Source of the DNA: Kingdonia uniflora
Taxonomy: Eukaryota > Streptophyta > Magnoliopsida > Ranunculales > Circaeasteraceae
Reading direction: 5' to 3'
DNA: 64,000 nucleotides
Assembly (NCBI GenBank): GCA_014058105.1
Contig: JACGCM010001272.1
Location: 3,782,001-3,846,000 of the forward strand
Numbering within the stretch: position 1 is the first letter of the stretch; every line of letters starts with the position of its first letter. The position numbers and the translations under genes are program-made. Shown one piece after another: positions 33,845 to 45,381 of the stretch. A model generated the notes under the pieces. That model searched no databases. It was not told the DNA's origin and was given only the letters and a program-made list of their open reading frames with translations.

Positions 33845-34490
33845 GAAAGATATAAATCTACTAAATCCGTCCTAACCACAAAAAGTCCAACTGTAGAACG
33901 AAACAGTGAGCCGAAGGACAAGTTCTCCACAAGATGAATGTCTGACTCTCCATAATTTTTTCAATTCTATCAAAGGACAAGTTTTACCATCTATCTCAAC
34001 TGCTGGAACCAATTGAAGGACCCCCGTATTGCATGCTTCACAAGGTAAATCATCATGATACTTAAAACTGTTATACTTTACAGAGGTTGCTAGAATATAT
34101 CTTTAAAGATGGGGGAATGTTGAAATACATTGTCGATCTAGAATCCTATAAGAATAGAAGCTACAAGACGCAGATCAAAGTAGTCCAGATCAAAGATCAA
34201 GCTAAGGAGAAACATCTGCACCATATGTACTACAACAATGGATCGAGATTCATTAGATTAACAACTTTTTCAGATTCAAGTGCATGAGATTAATAGAATG
34301 TTGCGATCTCTCACCTCAAGATAAAAAAGCCAAACTTCTTTCAGAGTCGAACAATCGCCGGCTTAGGATTTCATTCAAAGATTGCGACATCAGTCATGTA
34401 AAATTTCTACTTCATGATGCATTAGTAATAATGCTCAGGATGAAGAAGTTTTTCATGTACATAATGATGATCGATACTGGAAGTGGTATT
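33845..34490 (+). pseudogene. Element A gag end and protease start
   Basis: 34087-34287 (MLEYIFKDGGMLKYIVDLES, KEKHLHHMYYNNGS) and 34284-34490 (ECCDLSPQDKKAKLLSES, RISFKDCDISHVKF) parallel C at 45168-44790. It ends in MMIDTGSGI, the protease active site with an intact DTG. Element C entered the DNA 2-3 codons after this triad; the protease continues at 47375. Confidence 0.85.
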
Positions 34491-35078
34491 TGTAGGGACC
34501 AGATTTTGTAAAGCTCGAACTAGCTTGAAATTGATCCTTGCACCAAGAACTACTATGCCAAGAATTAAATAAGAGATAACACTTGACACAGGGGATTTAA
34601 CATAGAAAACCTGTGAATAGGTAAAAACCACGTCCTTGAGTGGAAGATTCTGTGAAAATAGTATTATTGCTTGAGAGAGTGAAAGAATCTGATTACAAGA
34701 GTTAATATAAGAAAAAATAGCTAAAGATTAGATAATTGTCTGTATAGAATTTTTTGTCGACCCTCTCTTTCTTTAGGAGCTCTGCCCTTTTATAGATCCT
34801 GCCCTTAGCTTGACATCGTGCTCAAACTCGTTTTCCTGAAAGTGGGAGTCATGGGCAGTTGAGTGTGTAACTGCTAGCTCGTGGGAGACAGATGTATGTT
34901 GACTTGTTCTGTTTACATTTGTTATGGACAATCCACGTTCTGCTTGAGTTTGTGGTCGATGTGTAACTGTTAACGTGTTTGTTTATGCATGAGTCTGGTA
35001 CTGGATAAGATCGAGTCTTCTGGAGCTCGAGGTATAGATGAAGTCGAGTGTCCATAGCTCGAGGGATAAGTCCCTACA
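34491..35078 (-). repeat. Element C 3' LTR
   Basis: 588 bp, TGTAGGGACC to AAGTCCCTACA. TATA box TATAAAAG on the minus strand (complement of 34787-34794). Preceded on the minus strand by the purine run GAGGGGGTAAT (PPT, complement of 35079-35089). Confidence 0.95.
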
Positions 35079-35290
35079 ATTACCCCCTCGTAATTGAAGT
35101 CACGTGTGGCTTTAGTTGAGAAAAACCCTAAAACTCGGACCTCGTGATAATGTAAGCAACGCTTGAAAAACGGAACGTCAGTATTGAAGAGTGTGTTGCC
35201 ATTATGGCGCGTGAGTGTTATGGGCAAACTATTGGTTTTCCTGAGCGGATGACTGTTTGGGGAAACAACTTGCATTAAATGTGGTATCGC

Positions 35291-35781
35291 TATAAATAGT
35301 GGTCAGATTTGATCGCCGAATAACCTGCAACACATCTTCGTTGCAGAGAAAAACAAACATATCTGTTTTGTAGGGTGAGAAAAAAAAAATAAGTTTTTTG
35401 GAAACGTACCTTTGCAAAATCCTGGTTAAGATGAGAAATCAAGTGTATCATACCCGGTTTTCTTTCATCATGGAGGGTTTCCGGATATGGTTTTGTGGTT
35501 ATCAGAGTAAGGAGACTCCCTTTGCTATTTCGTTGAAGGAGTGTTGTTTGAAATATTTATGGGTATTATGTAGCGTCCGATTTAGCGGCCGGGATGTATG
35601 CGATGCAAAATCCCTGGTCTCTAATGACGCTCTGATTTCTAAGGTAGGAGTTCTATTAAATCTCCATGAACTCCGGGTTAGTGGGGATAAGGAGGAAGAG
35701 ACGGTAGAGGTGGAGGTGGAAGATGGATCGCTTCTTTCGGTTCCATCGTCTTTTCTTTTAATTCTTCCTGCAGGGAAATGA
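35291..35781 (+). pseudogene. Element C antisense ORF 1 near the 3' LTR
   Basis: TATA box TATAAATA at 35291-35298, about 210 bp from the LTR, as for alpha in B and E. An open frame covers 35398-35781; its second ATG (35431) begins MRNQVYHTRFSFIMEG. The product ends in an acidic Glu/Val stretch (EEETVEVEVEDGS) and a hydrophobic tail. No clear similarity to alpha of B or E beyond its place and a possible NTR/HTR start, and no known domain. It may be a C-specific extra antisense gene. Confidence 0.45.
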
Positions 35782-35784
35782 AGA

Positions 35785-36300
35785 GGAAATAGGTGTTTGA
35801 CCTATTGCAGGCTTGCAATTTTCGAACTGTGGCTGAGGTATCTCTGGAAGATCAACATTATCTTGGCAACGAGATAAGAACTAGAGACCTGTCCTCGTAT
35901 TGAGAAAGTATTTGTAATATCGAGCATCGAAAAGCTTGATTCTATAATTGTAAAACAACGTTGTAGGGGTAGGCCTGTAACCAACTTGTTAGATAAAAAT
36001 CGAGCGTAATAAAAGAAATTTTTTGTTTGTTTCTTACTAGAGAAAAACAGAAAAAGTTAACATGTCATCGAGTTGTACATAATATGGGAGTGAATAGTTG
36101 GTGGGATAACATACCCTATCCTACCTCGTAAATAAATCGAGCTTAACAGATGTAAGCATAAAGCTCAAAATATAAACTTTAGAGAGCTCGATTAAGTACG
36201 AAAAGATAATAGTAAGTAGTTCGAACCCGGGAAGAGTGGGTTATAGAAACTGAAATACGTTGCGTATAGTCAATCGAAAAATTAGTCCTGTTAACTAAAT
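35785..36300. other. Spacer between antisense ORFs of element C
   Basis: No supported gene. AT-rich; contains the upstream region of the TATA box at 36303. Confidence 0.35.
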
Positions 36301-36302
36301 AG

Positions 36303-36723
36303 TATAAAAGTGTGACTTGTTCTTTAAGAAGGCTATTCACAAAAAATGGTGAAGACTCGTTCTCAGAGGGCTGTTAAAGTGCGTGTGTTGAACGACTTGC
36401 GTTTAGCATTCAAGATTGATGAAATAAGGGAAGCTGTTTTCGGGCAGCAAGGTTATGATGCGGTTCTGCTCGAAACCCGAGCGAACTACGAGGGTTAAAT
36501 TAATATAGAAAGGGGCGAGGAAATGAACCGCGTGTACTGGTCTGAGTCCATGCGTACCTGTTGGCGGTCTGTCGAAGATCGTAAAAAGTTTGTCCTGATG
36601 ATGGCCACGGAGGAAATCATTAATGAGGATAGGGATATCGCCTTAGGGCTACTGAAAGCTTGTGGTGTATTTGGGCACATCGATTGCTTCAAATGCAAGT
36701 ATCTTGGGGATTGGAGAGATTGA
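36303..36723 (+). pseudogene. Element C antisense gene alpha
   Basis: TATAAAAG at 36303-36310 and ATG at 36346, MVKTRSQRAVKVRVLNDLRL. One in-frame stop at 36496-36498, then the frame continues through VYWSESMRTCWRS, KKFVLMMATEEIINEDRDIA and stops at 36721-36723. The second half aligns with alpha of E (RYLFLSALAECLICAEEEME). About 125 codons if the single stop is ignored. Function unknown; likely soluble and helical. Confidence 0.55.
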
Positions 36724-37127
36724 CTGTTGTATTTTTTGAATTTTTGAAATGTAATTGCCCGAATTTACTTGAAGAAAAATCTGTTCACGAATATAGGCTA
36801 TGACTAGGATTGCTGCTGAAACTGATTTTTTGAAATTGTGTTGCTAACTGATATTGACGTTAAAGTCAAGGTGTATAAGTAGGGCAAACAAATGTACATG
36901 AAATTTTAACGTAGAAAATTCAGAATCATGATTTTGGGGTATTGTAAAACGAGTGGGACCAAGAGGCTGAGAGATACGCTAAAGTATAATATTTGGTGTA
37001 ATGATGGGAAGGTATTTTCACCGAAGCGGTACGACACGTCTGACAGGTTCAGACAAATAGATGGCTCGGTTCAAGAATCGAGGACTGCTTACTGGAAAAC
37101 TTCAAACTGCCAGCGGTCCGGGGAAAG

Positions 37128-39998
37128 GTGCATAAGTACCCCCTCTCCTCCCTCTCTGAATACAGAAAACCAGAAAAAAAAAAGAGAAGGGTTAAAGAGA
37201 GAGAGATCTCAACTGACAATTCCATTACCGCCGAAGGAGGAAAGGATAAGAGGAAAGCAGTGACTAGGAGTCTTAATTGCAAACTACGAGAGGAGGCTGA
37301 AATCGGGGAGGTTTTGAAGAAGTTGCATAAATTGAGCAAACTGGTGTGGACCAACGCTGTAGATTCTCATGCGGGTGCTGAAGGTAAGTCTGTCTTTGGG
37401 TTTACAAGAGTTTTTATATAAAAATCTTTATTATGTCGGGATAAGGATGTAATCCTTACCCAAACACAAAAAATAAAAATAATAACAATGGGAATAATGA
37501 CTGTGGGGCGATACCAATCGTTTTGTCACAGTTTTGGATTGTAGAAGTAATCTAGTAGTGTGAGATAAAAATTGATATATATATACCTTGACCTATCTGT
37601 AGGTGTTGTTGGACCAACATTTTGTAAAGTAGACCCTTTACTGTAAATAAGTATGGTTTCAATTTCCGATTGTGCAAAAGCTGACGAAGTAGGCCTCGTA
37701 GGGCATTTAACTCCCGTCATTGGAGTTGGGGATGAGGAGGATACTATAGCCGAATTGGTAGAATGGCCTCGCCTGAAGGGTTTTTGAGTTGAGTACCCAA
37801 CAGGTTCTAGTTGGTTTAGGGAGTTCTGTAAGGCCAAAAGTAGTATAGATGGGATTTGGGGGCACGCCTTTAGATATAGGGGTAATTTCTTTAGGACTTG
37901 CAGTGTCAGTCAATGAGGGGATTACCTGTATTTGTTGCCTGATTTGGCTAAAGAAAAGAAGTACAGGCATTTGGGGGACGAAGTATCCTTGGAGTACGTT
38001 CAAGGTGTGGTAAAAGATAGTCGAACTGATGGGTTTTGTTGCTATTTAGCTCAGTTCGACTATGGGTTAACGCTGCCTTTGAGCAATTTGGCTAAGAGTG
38101 TTATGAATATGATTGTGGCTTGCCCGGCACAATTGAATTGCAATTTTTGAGAAGTTATTCTCGTATGCGAAACCCTTAATGAGAGATGGGCTACATCTGG
38201 TAGTGAGAGGAGGATTACTGCCAAGGATTTTCTGGAGTATTATGCTGTAAAATATATCACAGTAACTGATGGTGCATATCTTTCTTCTAGTTCTTCAAGA
38301 CCATGCTTCTTCGTCCTATCTTCAGCAGGGCGAGTGTGGAACGATAACCTTTTATGGGTGTTTGGTGAATGTCTTCAGCGGTCTGATGAGGAACCCCTGG
38401 AACTTAATAATAGAACTTGTAAGTTTATTCTAATTCAGGATGTTTGTGTATCTACACTCTGTCTTGGGACCAAAACTTGTTATGGTCAGTAGGCCAAGGA
38501 GGCATTGGCTATCTCGAGCTTGCAGCTGTCTTTACTGCAAGTTTGCCAGTATGCTTTTATCAATTTGTTTCCCAATTAGGTACTGATGTTGTGAGTTCCT
38601 ACTAACTGTTATGCAGAAGGAGCTAGACGTTGCTAGAGAGAGAGAAGAACAGACTCTTTTGTATAATGCTGAGTATGAAGAAGAGTATGAGGCTTTGATC
38701 TCCCAGTATGAAGATCGATTGTATGATAATGTGAAGCTTTCTTTAAAGCTCGAAGAAGCTAAAAGACAAGTCGAGGATAAGACTGCAACAATTTTGAGCA
38801 GGGATTTGGCCTTGAACCAACTTACCAGCGAACTTGCTGAGTTAAAGGAAAGGCTGCGTCAGGTTCTTGGCACGAGGCTGAGTTAGCCGAATACCGTATT
38901 AGAGCATTGAATGACGAGATATCTGATATGAAGTGTAAAATTCATGCTCTGAACGAACAGTTGTTTAAGAAAGAGATTGAACTGGGTACTGCGCGAACTA
39001 ACTTGGCTATATCTGAGGCCGATTTTGAAAAAATGAACAGTAGTATTGCGGGCAAAGATTTAGAATTGCGTAACTCTACTCAAATACGCGATAGTTTGAT
39101 CGTCAGGTTAGATCGTTTGAAGGCTGATTTACGTCGCTTAAAAGGGAGAGAGACTTAGAGCAGGGCTGATTTGGCTGAGATTCAAGCCAAGAACAAAAGT
39201 TTGGTGGACAATTTGGCCCACGCTTGCATAAATGTGAGGAGGGCTGTGCAACGTGATAAGGAGATGAATGAAAGAATTAATCAACTATGTGCTAGAATTT
39301 CCGAATTGGAGCGGGAATTACGTGTACGTAAAATGAAGTATCAGAAAGACCTCAAATTTGAATTGGATAAAAGGGATGGTGAAATTGCTTCTGGTGAGGG
39401 GAGTCGAGAGATGAAGGAATTTCTTCATCGAAAAGAAGAGTTAGTGGAGAACATGCGTATTGATCACACAAATTCTCGGCAGAAGTCGATAGATCTTACA
39501 AGGCAGATGAGTGAACGTATTGATCAATTAACAGCTGAACTGGCTGAATCGAAGGCTCGTCGTTTGAAGGATAATAAGTGCACTGCTGTTACCCACCAAG
39601 CCTTTAAGGAACTCATAGTTCATGAACAAGAAAACTGTGATGGTGAAGCTTTGCATCAACGGCAATTAAGGGTATTGGTTGCATTTTTTGTCGAGGAAAT
39701 AAAATTCATGTAGGTTGAGAAAGATTTGATGCAAGATTGCTTCTCTGGAAGGACCTGTGTATGTAAACTCGATATCTCGAGCATTGATCCAATTGGGGTT
39801 ATGGATCGTGGTATTGGGACCACGACGGCTGGACAGATAGCTCGAGGGAGAGAAATTGTTGCTGAACAAGCTCCAGAATATATGGTATCCAGGACTGAAA
39901 TAGGGGGAAGCTCGAGTGCAGCCTCACCTACTCCTGTTCTGGGAGGAAGGTCGACTGTTCTTCCATCAAGAAAATCCAGCAGAATTAAAAAGAAATAG
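37128..39998 (+). pseudogene. Element C antisense gene beta (spliced, long coiled coil)
   Basis: First coding exon around 37128-37383 is very basic (KPEKKKRRVKERE) and ends at a clean donor (AAG|GTAAGT, 37384). A middle domain (about 37930-38418) shows GLTLPLSNLAKSVMNMIV, LNERWATSG, TAKDFLEYYAVKYI and GECLQRSDEEPLELNN; donor at 38419. The acceptor at 38616 opens exons 38617-38886, 38907-39158 and 39171-39713, heptad-rich coiled coil (for example AEIQAKNKSLVDNLAHACIN, ERINQLCARISELERELRV) separated by single stops. The end (39726-39998) MMQDCFSGRTCVCKLDISSI is shared with element A. Soluble; likely oligomerises. Known domain not proven. Confidence 0.65.
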
Positions 39999-40184
39999 AC
40001 TTGAATTCTGATAACGAATACCTTTTGTATGTAGCAGATGTTGATGCTTCAGTGCTCGATGTAGGACGTTAAGAGGAGCATTATAATTTGAAATGTTGAT
40101 ATGAGAAAATAGCATTTCCACACCTGCAGTAGATGTTATTCTCTGGTTTGGCCCATTGAATTAGAAGAAGTTTGTGGGTGTAGA

Positions 40185-40850
40185 AGTAAGTATTATCTGT
40201 GCTTCAACCCTTGGACTTCAGGGAGGTTTAGCGGTAGCGAGCTAGTAATATCTTTGCTCGTACTTTAGGCGGTCATCGCAGGCTAAGAGGTTCTTTATGG
40301 CCTCCGCCTCGGATCTGTGTTTCCACAGGGGTTCGGCTAGTATTATCTATGCCTTGATACCATAATGGAGAGTTGGGCTTATCGGCAGCGAACAACGTCT
40401 TATTCGTGCTTTAGGCCTGATCCCGCAGGCTGAGGCTCTTTATGGTCCCTGCCCCAGAGGTTTCTGAGTTCTCAGGGGTTCGGCTAGTATTATCTAGGCC
40501 TTGATACCATATTGGATATTGGAGCTTAGCGGCAGCGAGCAATTTTTTCCTCACTCGTGTTTTAGGCTTGTTATCTTCAGGCTAAGAGGTTCGTTATGGC
40601 CCCCGCCTTTGGATGTATGAGTATCCTCAGGAGTTAGGCTAGTATTATCTATGCCATTACTAATGTTGGATATTGTAGCTTAGCGGGAGCGAGCAAGTTT
40701 TTTCCTCACTCGTGCTTTAGGCTTGTTATCCTCAGGTTAAGAGGTTCGTTATGGTCCCCGCCTTCGGATGTATGAGTATCCTCAGGAGTTAGGCTAGTAT
40801 TATCTATGCCATTACCAATGTTGGATGTGGTTTACCTTTAGGGATCGAGC
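40185..40850. repeat. Element C tandem array, about 150-bp units, five copies
   Basis: TAGTATTATCTATGCC-type anchors occur at about 40186, 40337, 40494, 40639 and 40794 (spacing 145-157 bp). Units include TTTAGGC, CAGGCTAAGAGGTTC, TTATGGCC(C/T)CCGCC and CTCAGG(G/A)GTT. The array lies between the C-terminus of integrase (41014) and the end of beta (39998), the same junction position as in B and E. Confidence 0.88.
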
Positions 40851-41013
40851 TAGGATAAATTACGCTTTTACCCTTGGGTGGAAATATAGTGGAACTGTAT
40901 AGCTGGGATTCTTATGATAAAAAAGAGATTTCATTGATTAAAAAGAGTTTGTACATACATTGGAGGTGAAATCTCGAGGTGGTTTGAATGTTGCTGAGTG
41001 ATGGAGGAGCAGC

Positions 41014-41430
41014 TTAGTGTTGATATAACTTTAATCTTCTTGTATTCCATGGATTTGGAATTTTGTCACCACCTTCCGTCATGAGATAGTATGAACCCAG
41101 ACCAGTTCGACCTATGACCATAAAAGGACCTTCCAAGTTTTCTGCTAGTTTCCCAGCTTGTAGATCTTTTTTGTTATCTGGGATTTCTCGAAGAACCCAG
41201 TCGTTGATAGCGAACTCTCGAGTGCGAACTCGTTTGCTGTATAAATTTACCAGCGTTTGATGATATCGACCAAGATTTGCGATAGCTCGATCTCGTGTCT
41301 CATCGATCAAATTGAGGTTACAAGCCAATTCGAACTCATTTTCTTCGTCTGTGAGCTCGTGGTCTCTCACAGGATGGTGGTACTTCGTTGGGATGACTGC
41401 TTCAGTTCTATAGGCAAGCAAAGAAGGAGA
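41014..41430 (-). pseudogene. Element C integrase C-terminal part
   Basis: 135-codon clean frame from 41421: MLAYRTEAVIPTKYHHPVRD, DEENEFELACNLNLIDETRD, YSKRVRTREFAINDWVLREI, and ending NPWNTRRLKLYQH. This is the end of pol, directly before the array. The same block in A ends at 49831. Confidence 0.85.
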
Positions 41431-41538
41431 GCACTATGTTAACTTCTGGGGCATAGTTCGATAAGCCCATAAGACGTGAGGTAATTTACGTATCCAGTTG
41501 CCGTTCTTTTGTAACATAAGGCACTTTTTGAGACCATC

Positions 41539-41609
41539 CACGATGAGATGGCAAAAGATTGGAGGAAACCTTTCATTACTTACCTCGGTCAGGATAACTG
41601 TATAGTAAT
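41539..41609 (+). repeat. Inverted patch copied from 42305-42372 inside the integrase gene
   Basis: About 57 bp at 41541-41597 (GAGATGGCAAAAGATTGGAG ... CTCGGTCAGGATAACT) is the reverse complement of 42309-42368 with a few mismatches. The insert is bounded by CACGATGA on both sides (41536-41543 and about 41608-41615). It breaks the integrase frame. Typical of template switching or filler-DNA repair. Confidence 0.8.
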
Positions 41610-42270
41610 CAGAACATTCACGATGATCTTGTTTGTGATCTACGCTTGTCCGTTTCCCTGGGGGTATTATGGGTTTGATGGAGAATGGGTTATGTTCCGT
41701 TTGTTGAGAAATGATATGACCTTTGCTCTAACAAACTGAGGACCATTATCGATACGGATCAAATGTGGATAGCCAAATCTTGTGATGATATGCTGCCAAA
41801 TGGAAGAAATGACCTCTTCTTCTCGAGTTCTGCATAGAGGAACTGCTTCGACCCATTTAGTGAAGTAATCCGTGGAAACAAGGAGAAATTTCCTATTACC
41901 TGGAGTATTTGGGAATTCACCAACTAGATCGAGTGCCCATCGTTTGAACGCCCAGTACACCTTACTGGCATGGAGTTCGAGGGCAGGGGCTCGAATTTAA
42001 TTTCCATGACGCTGGCATGCATCGCATTTCTTTGAGTATTCTTCAGCTTGCTTCCATATCCCTGGCCTAAACACTCCTAGGGTAATAGCTCTATTAGCAA
42101 GAGCTCGTCCTACGGTATGGGATCCACAGATTCCTTCATGTAGATCTCAAAGCATGTTGTCGGCAAGTTCCTTAGAGAGGCACTTGAGGTATGGACCAGT
42201 GACTGAGCATCTGTTGAGATCGTCATTTGGTTGGATTGTGTAGCTCTTTAAATTCTCGATGATGTGTCTG
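41610..42270 (-). pseudogene. Element C integrase core and zinc end
   Basis: 41960-41667 (97 codons) carries FKRWALDLVGEFPNTPG (first Asp), STDYFTKWVEAVPL, and RIDNGPQFVRAKVISFL (second Asp). Upstream around 42000-42060 a CDACQRHGN zinc half-site is visible. The catalytic Glu end was displaced by the 41539-41609 insert. Confidence 0.85.
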
Positions 42271-42800
42271 CACTACTGTGGATCATCTGGTAGTGGCCCT
42301 TTGCATGAGTTATCCTGACCAAGATAAATAACGAAAGGTTTCCTCCAATCGTCTTTCGCCATCTCATCGCCCCCAGTGTTAATCGCATATACTGTAGTAC
42401 GATTAATGCTGGGGCTAGAAATAACTTTGATTTGAAGGTGTCTTGATTCTGTACCCAATAATCTGGCTAAGTAAGCCAAGGAGTCAGCGTGGCGATTCTC
42501 TCCTCGAGGGAGGAATTCGAGCGTAGCTTTGTGAAATTTGTTTAGTTTTTCTGCAACCAGAGCTGCATAATTGACCATGATTCCGTTCTTCTTGTAATGT
42601 TCTGAGTAGTATCGTATTCTGTAACATTGTTTGAGGCTTTGAAGTTGAGACAGATGGATTTCTCAATTCTATCGTTGGAAGGTATAATGTGAACGATCTT
42701 AATTCCCGACCCTGCTGGTCCTTCTGAACCATCGGTGTGGAGCCTCCACCCTTTTTGAGATATCCATGATGCTCGATCATCAAAGGATTTGGTGGGTGGA
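42271..42800 (-). pseudogene. Element C second RNase H (aRNH)
   Basis: The frame to 42542 includes WRLHTDGSEGPAGSGIKIVH, IIPSNDRIEKSICLNFKASN and NVTEYD. 42578-42273 has AALVAEKLNKFHKATLEFLP and RGENRHADSLAYLARL. These are the aRNH blocks (first Asp in HTDGS, Glu in TEYD, final RGENRHADSL). A frameshift lies near 42600. Confidence 0.85.
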
Positions 42801-43383
42801 ATCACATATTCTGCATCTTCGGCGAGATCTGGATCATGTTCTTCCCAGTCAGGATCTGAAACTGGAAAGTCAGCTAGAAAATCAGCGACTGCTTGACCCT
42901 TTTCAGAAATTTGCTGCTCGAATTTGATTTCGTGCTCCCCCAAACTGACGGACCACTGCTGTACTCTTTTGGATTTCTCTTTCTTAGACAATACTTCCCG
43001 AAGTGGGTAGTTCGTCACGACTTTGACAGTATGTGCTTGAAAATATTGTTTGAGTTTTTGTGCGGTGTAAACATGAGTTAAAAATAATCTTTCAATTTTA
43101 GAGTACCTCATTTCCGCTGGAGTAAGTCTTTACTGATGAAGAAGATCAGTTTCTCAATTTTTCCTTCAAGCTGAATGAGAACTGAGCTGAGAGATGTATT
43201 TGTAACTGTAAGGTAAATAATCAGTTCCTCATTGCCTATCGGAGTGCTCATGATTGGAGCCCTCCCTAGGTAAGTTTTGAGTTCCTAAAAAGCTGTTTCG
43301 CATTCTGGTGTCCAGCTGATATCTTCATTTTTTGAATCTTTTCCTCGTTGAGTAGAACCTCTGAGTAGCATAAATAACCATCT
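42801..43383 (-). pseudogene. Element C gypsy RNase H
   Basis: 43111-42801 begins MRYSKIERLFLTHVYTAQKL, followed by VVTNYPLREVLSKKEKSKRV and QQWSVSLGEHEIKF, typical of the Ty3-type RNase H after RT. Upstream at 43451-43266 is the connection domain. A stop and frameshift lie near 43120-43270. Confidence 0.82.
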
Positions 43384-44400
43384 TCATCGGTCCGAGGATT
43401 TGGATACGAATCTGTTGATTGCTGCAATCTTTCCTGCAAGCTTTTGTACATCCTTCTTTATTGATGGTGAAGGCATGTCCAGAAGAGCTCGAATTTGATC
43501 TGGATCTGCTTCTATCCCTTTCTTACTGATAAGATGACCCAAGAACTTGCATGAGTGAATGCCGAATTGGCATTTTTCAGGATTAAGCTTCATTTTGTAG
43601 GATCGTAATATACTGAATACTGTAAAGAGATGAGAGATGGGATCCTCTTTCTTTAGGCTCTTGCAAAGCATGTCGTCAATATAGACTTTGACTGTTTCTC
43701 CCAAGTGCTCTTTGAACATACTTGTGACCAGCCTTTGGTAAGTGGCTCCAGCGTTGTTAAGGCCGAATGGCATGACCTTGTAACAGTAGAGGCCTCTTTC
43801 TGTAATAAACATAGTCTTTTCTTGATCTGCTTCCAAGAGTGGAATCTGATTGTACTCCGAAGCGGCGTCCATCATGGACAAGAGTTCGTGACCTGCTGTA
43901 GAGTCGAGGATCTGATGAATGATCAGAAGAGGGAAGCTATCCTTTGGCGTGTGTTTGTTTAGATCTATAAAATCCACGCAGACCCGAACTTTCCCATTCT
44001 TCTTTGGAACAGCAACGATATTAGAAATCCAGTCTGGGTACTTGGCTTCTCGAATGAAACTGACCTCGATAAGTTTGTCGATCTCCTTGTTCACCTCGTC
44101 TCTAAGTCTTGGAGATAACCTGCGTTGCTTCTACTTAACTGCTGCGGCGCATTTGCGGATATTTAAGATGTGGCAAGACTTTGAGGGATCTACGCCTGGC
44201 AATTCTTGGAAGTTCCATTAGAAAATGTCTTTGCTGGATTGGAGGAAAGAAATAAGAGCTTCTTTCTCTATTTGAATTAATTTTGTACCAATATAAGTAC
44301 CTCGGTTAACTTCATTGACCTGGACGTATTCCACAGGCACGGCTAGAAAAGACTGACCATCGAGGTGATCAGCCTTCTGTGATTGCTATGCAGCAATCTG
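43384..44400 (-). pseudogene. Element C reverse transcriptase
   Basis: The 44094-43384 frame is open for 236 codons: KLIEVSFIREAKYPDWISNI, VPKKNGKVRVCVDFIDLN, KHTPKDSFPLLII, YNQIPLLEADQEKTMFITER, MPFGLNNAGATYQRLV and the catalytic VKVYIDDMLC, ending in the thumb and connection (FGIHSCKFLGHLISKKGI). The upstream part 44100-44400 continues the domain with a stop near 44133. Only this RT among the four elements is nearly intact, but protease and integrase frames are broken. Confidence 0.9.
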
Positions 44401-45168
44401 TTCTGAATGGTCGAGAACTGGTGAGACTGCATTCTCGCAAGCTCGAGAGAGTTTCTGACTTCCTTTAATTTCATAAATACAGTTGTTATGCTTGAAACGG
44501 AGTGTTTGGTGGAATGTGGACGGGATGGCCTCCATATTGTGCAGCCAACAGCGTCCTAGTATCCTCAAATACCTTGATTTGGCGATGATGACATAATAAA
44601 TAACGTCGATAGTGGTAGGCCCTGCTGTGATCGGGAGAGTGATCTTCCCAACTCGTTCTTCTTTTGACCCATTAAATCTACTAATGTCTGTCTCACTTTG
44701 AACAACCTGATCTGAGAGTCCCATCTGGTCAATCATGCTCTGGAAAAGGATCTCAATCCCATTCCCTATGTCTACCATCATGGTGTGCATTACGAAGTTC
44801 CTCATTTTAAGCATAATTACTAGTGTGTCATGATGATGATACTTCACATGTCCTATGTCGCAGTCTTCGAAGGAGATTCCCTTTCGACGACTGCTTGACT
44901 CTGGGAGGAGCTTGGCTTCCTTGTCTTGGACGGGAAGGTCACAACACTCGCCCAACTTCCTCCACTTAACTCTGTTGGAATTTGAAACCTGATTGATTTC
45001 GATCATATTGCTGCAGTAGAGATAATATAGATGCTTCTCCTCTGCTTGTTCTGTTGCTTGGGCCACGTCATCATATTTCAGATAGCTCCCATCTTTATAG
45101 CTGGGAAGATCGATGATGTATTCGAGCATCCTCCCATCCTTAAAAATAATATCCATGAGCTTTTTCAA
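44386..45168 (-). pseudogene. Element C gag end and protease
   Basis: 260-codon open frame. Start MKKLMDIIFKDGRMLEYIID, then YLYCSNMIEINQ, ECCDLPVQDKEAKLLPESSS and protease with TMMVDIGNGIEILFQSMIDQ. The active-site triad reads DIG rather than DTG, so the enzyme was likely inactive; element A keeps DTG. PR frame ends in KGSQKLSRACENAVSPVLDH. Confidence 0.82.
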
Positions 45169-45381
45169 ACCATAGCAATTGTCGGTGCTGTGGTGAATAA
45201 TCTTGTGATATTCGTAATAAGGTCGACCTGTTATTGGATCAAGATGTCGAGCTGGACAGAAACATTTATCTTTCTAGAGAATAGGATAGATCATGGAAAG
45301 CTTGGCATTCAACTTTGGTATGAATGTTCTGGATGGTTTCTGTGACCTCTGATTGTTGTCTCTTTCTAGTTCTGTTTATGC

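Noticed and set aside
41548..41739. Plus-strand 63-aa ORF in element C
   Set aside because: It is the reading frame created by the inverted patch from 42305-42372 running on into antisense integrase; not a gene.
42893..45345. Plus-strand ORFs (42893-43081, 43705-43962, 43919-44221, 45031-45345)
   Set aside because: Shadows of element C's RT, RNase H and gag-protease on the minus strand.
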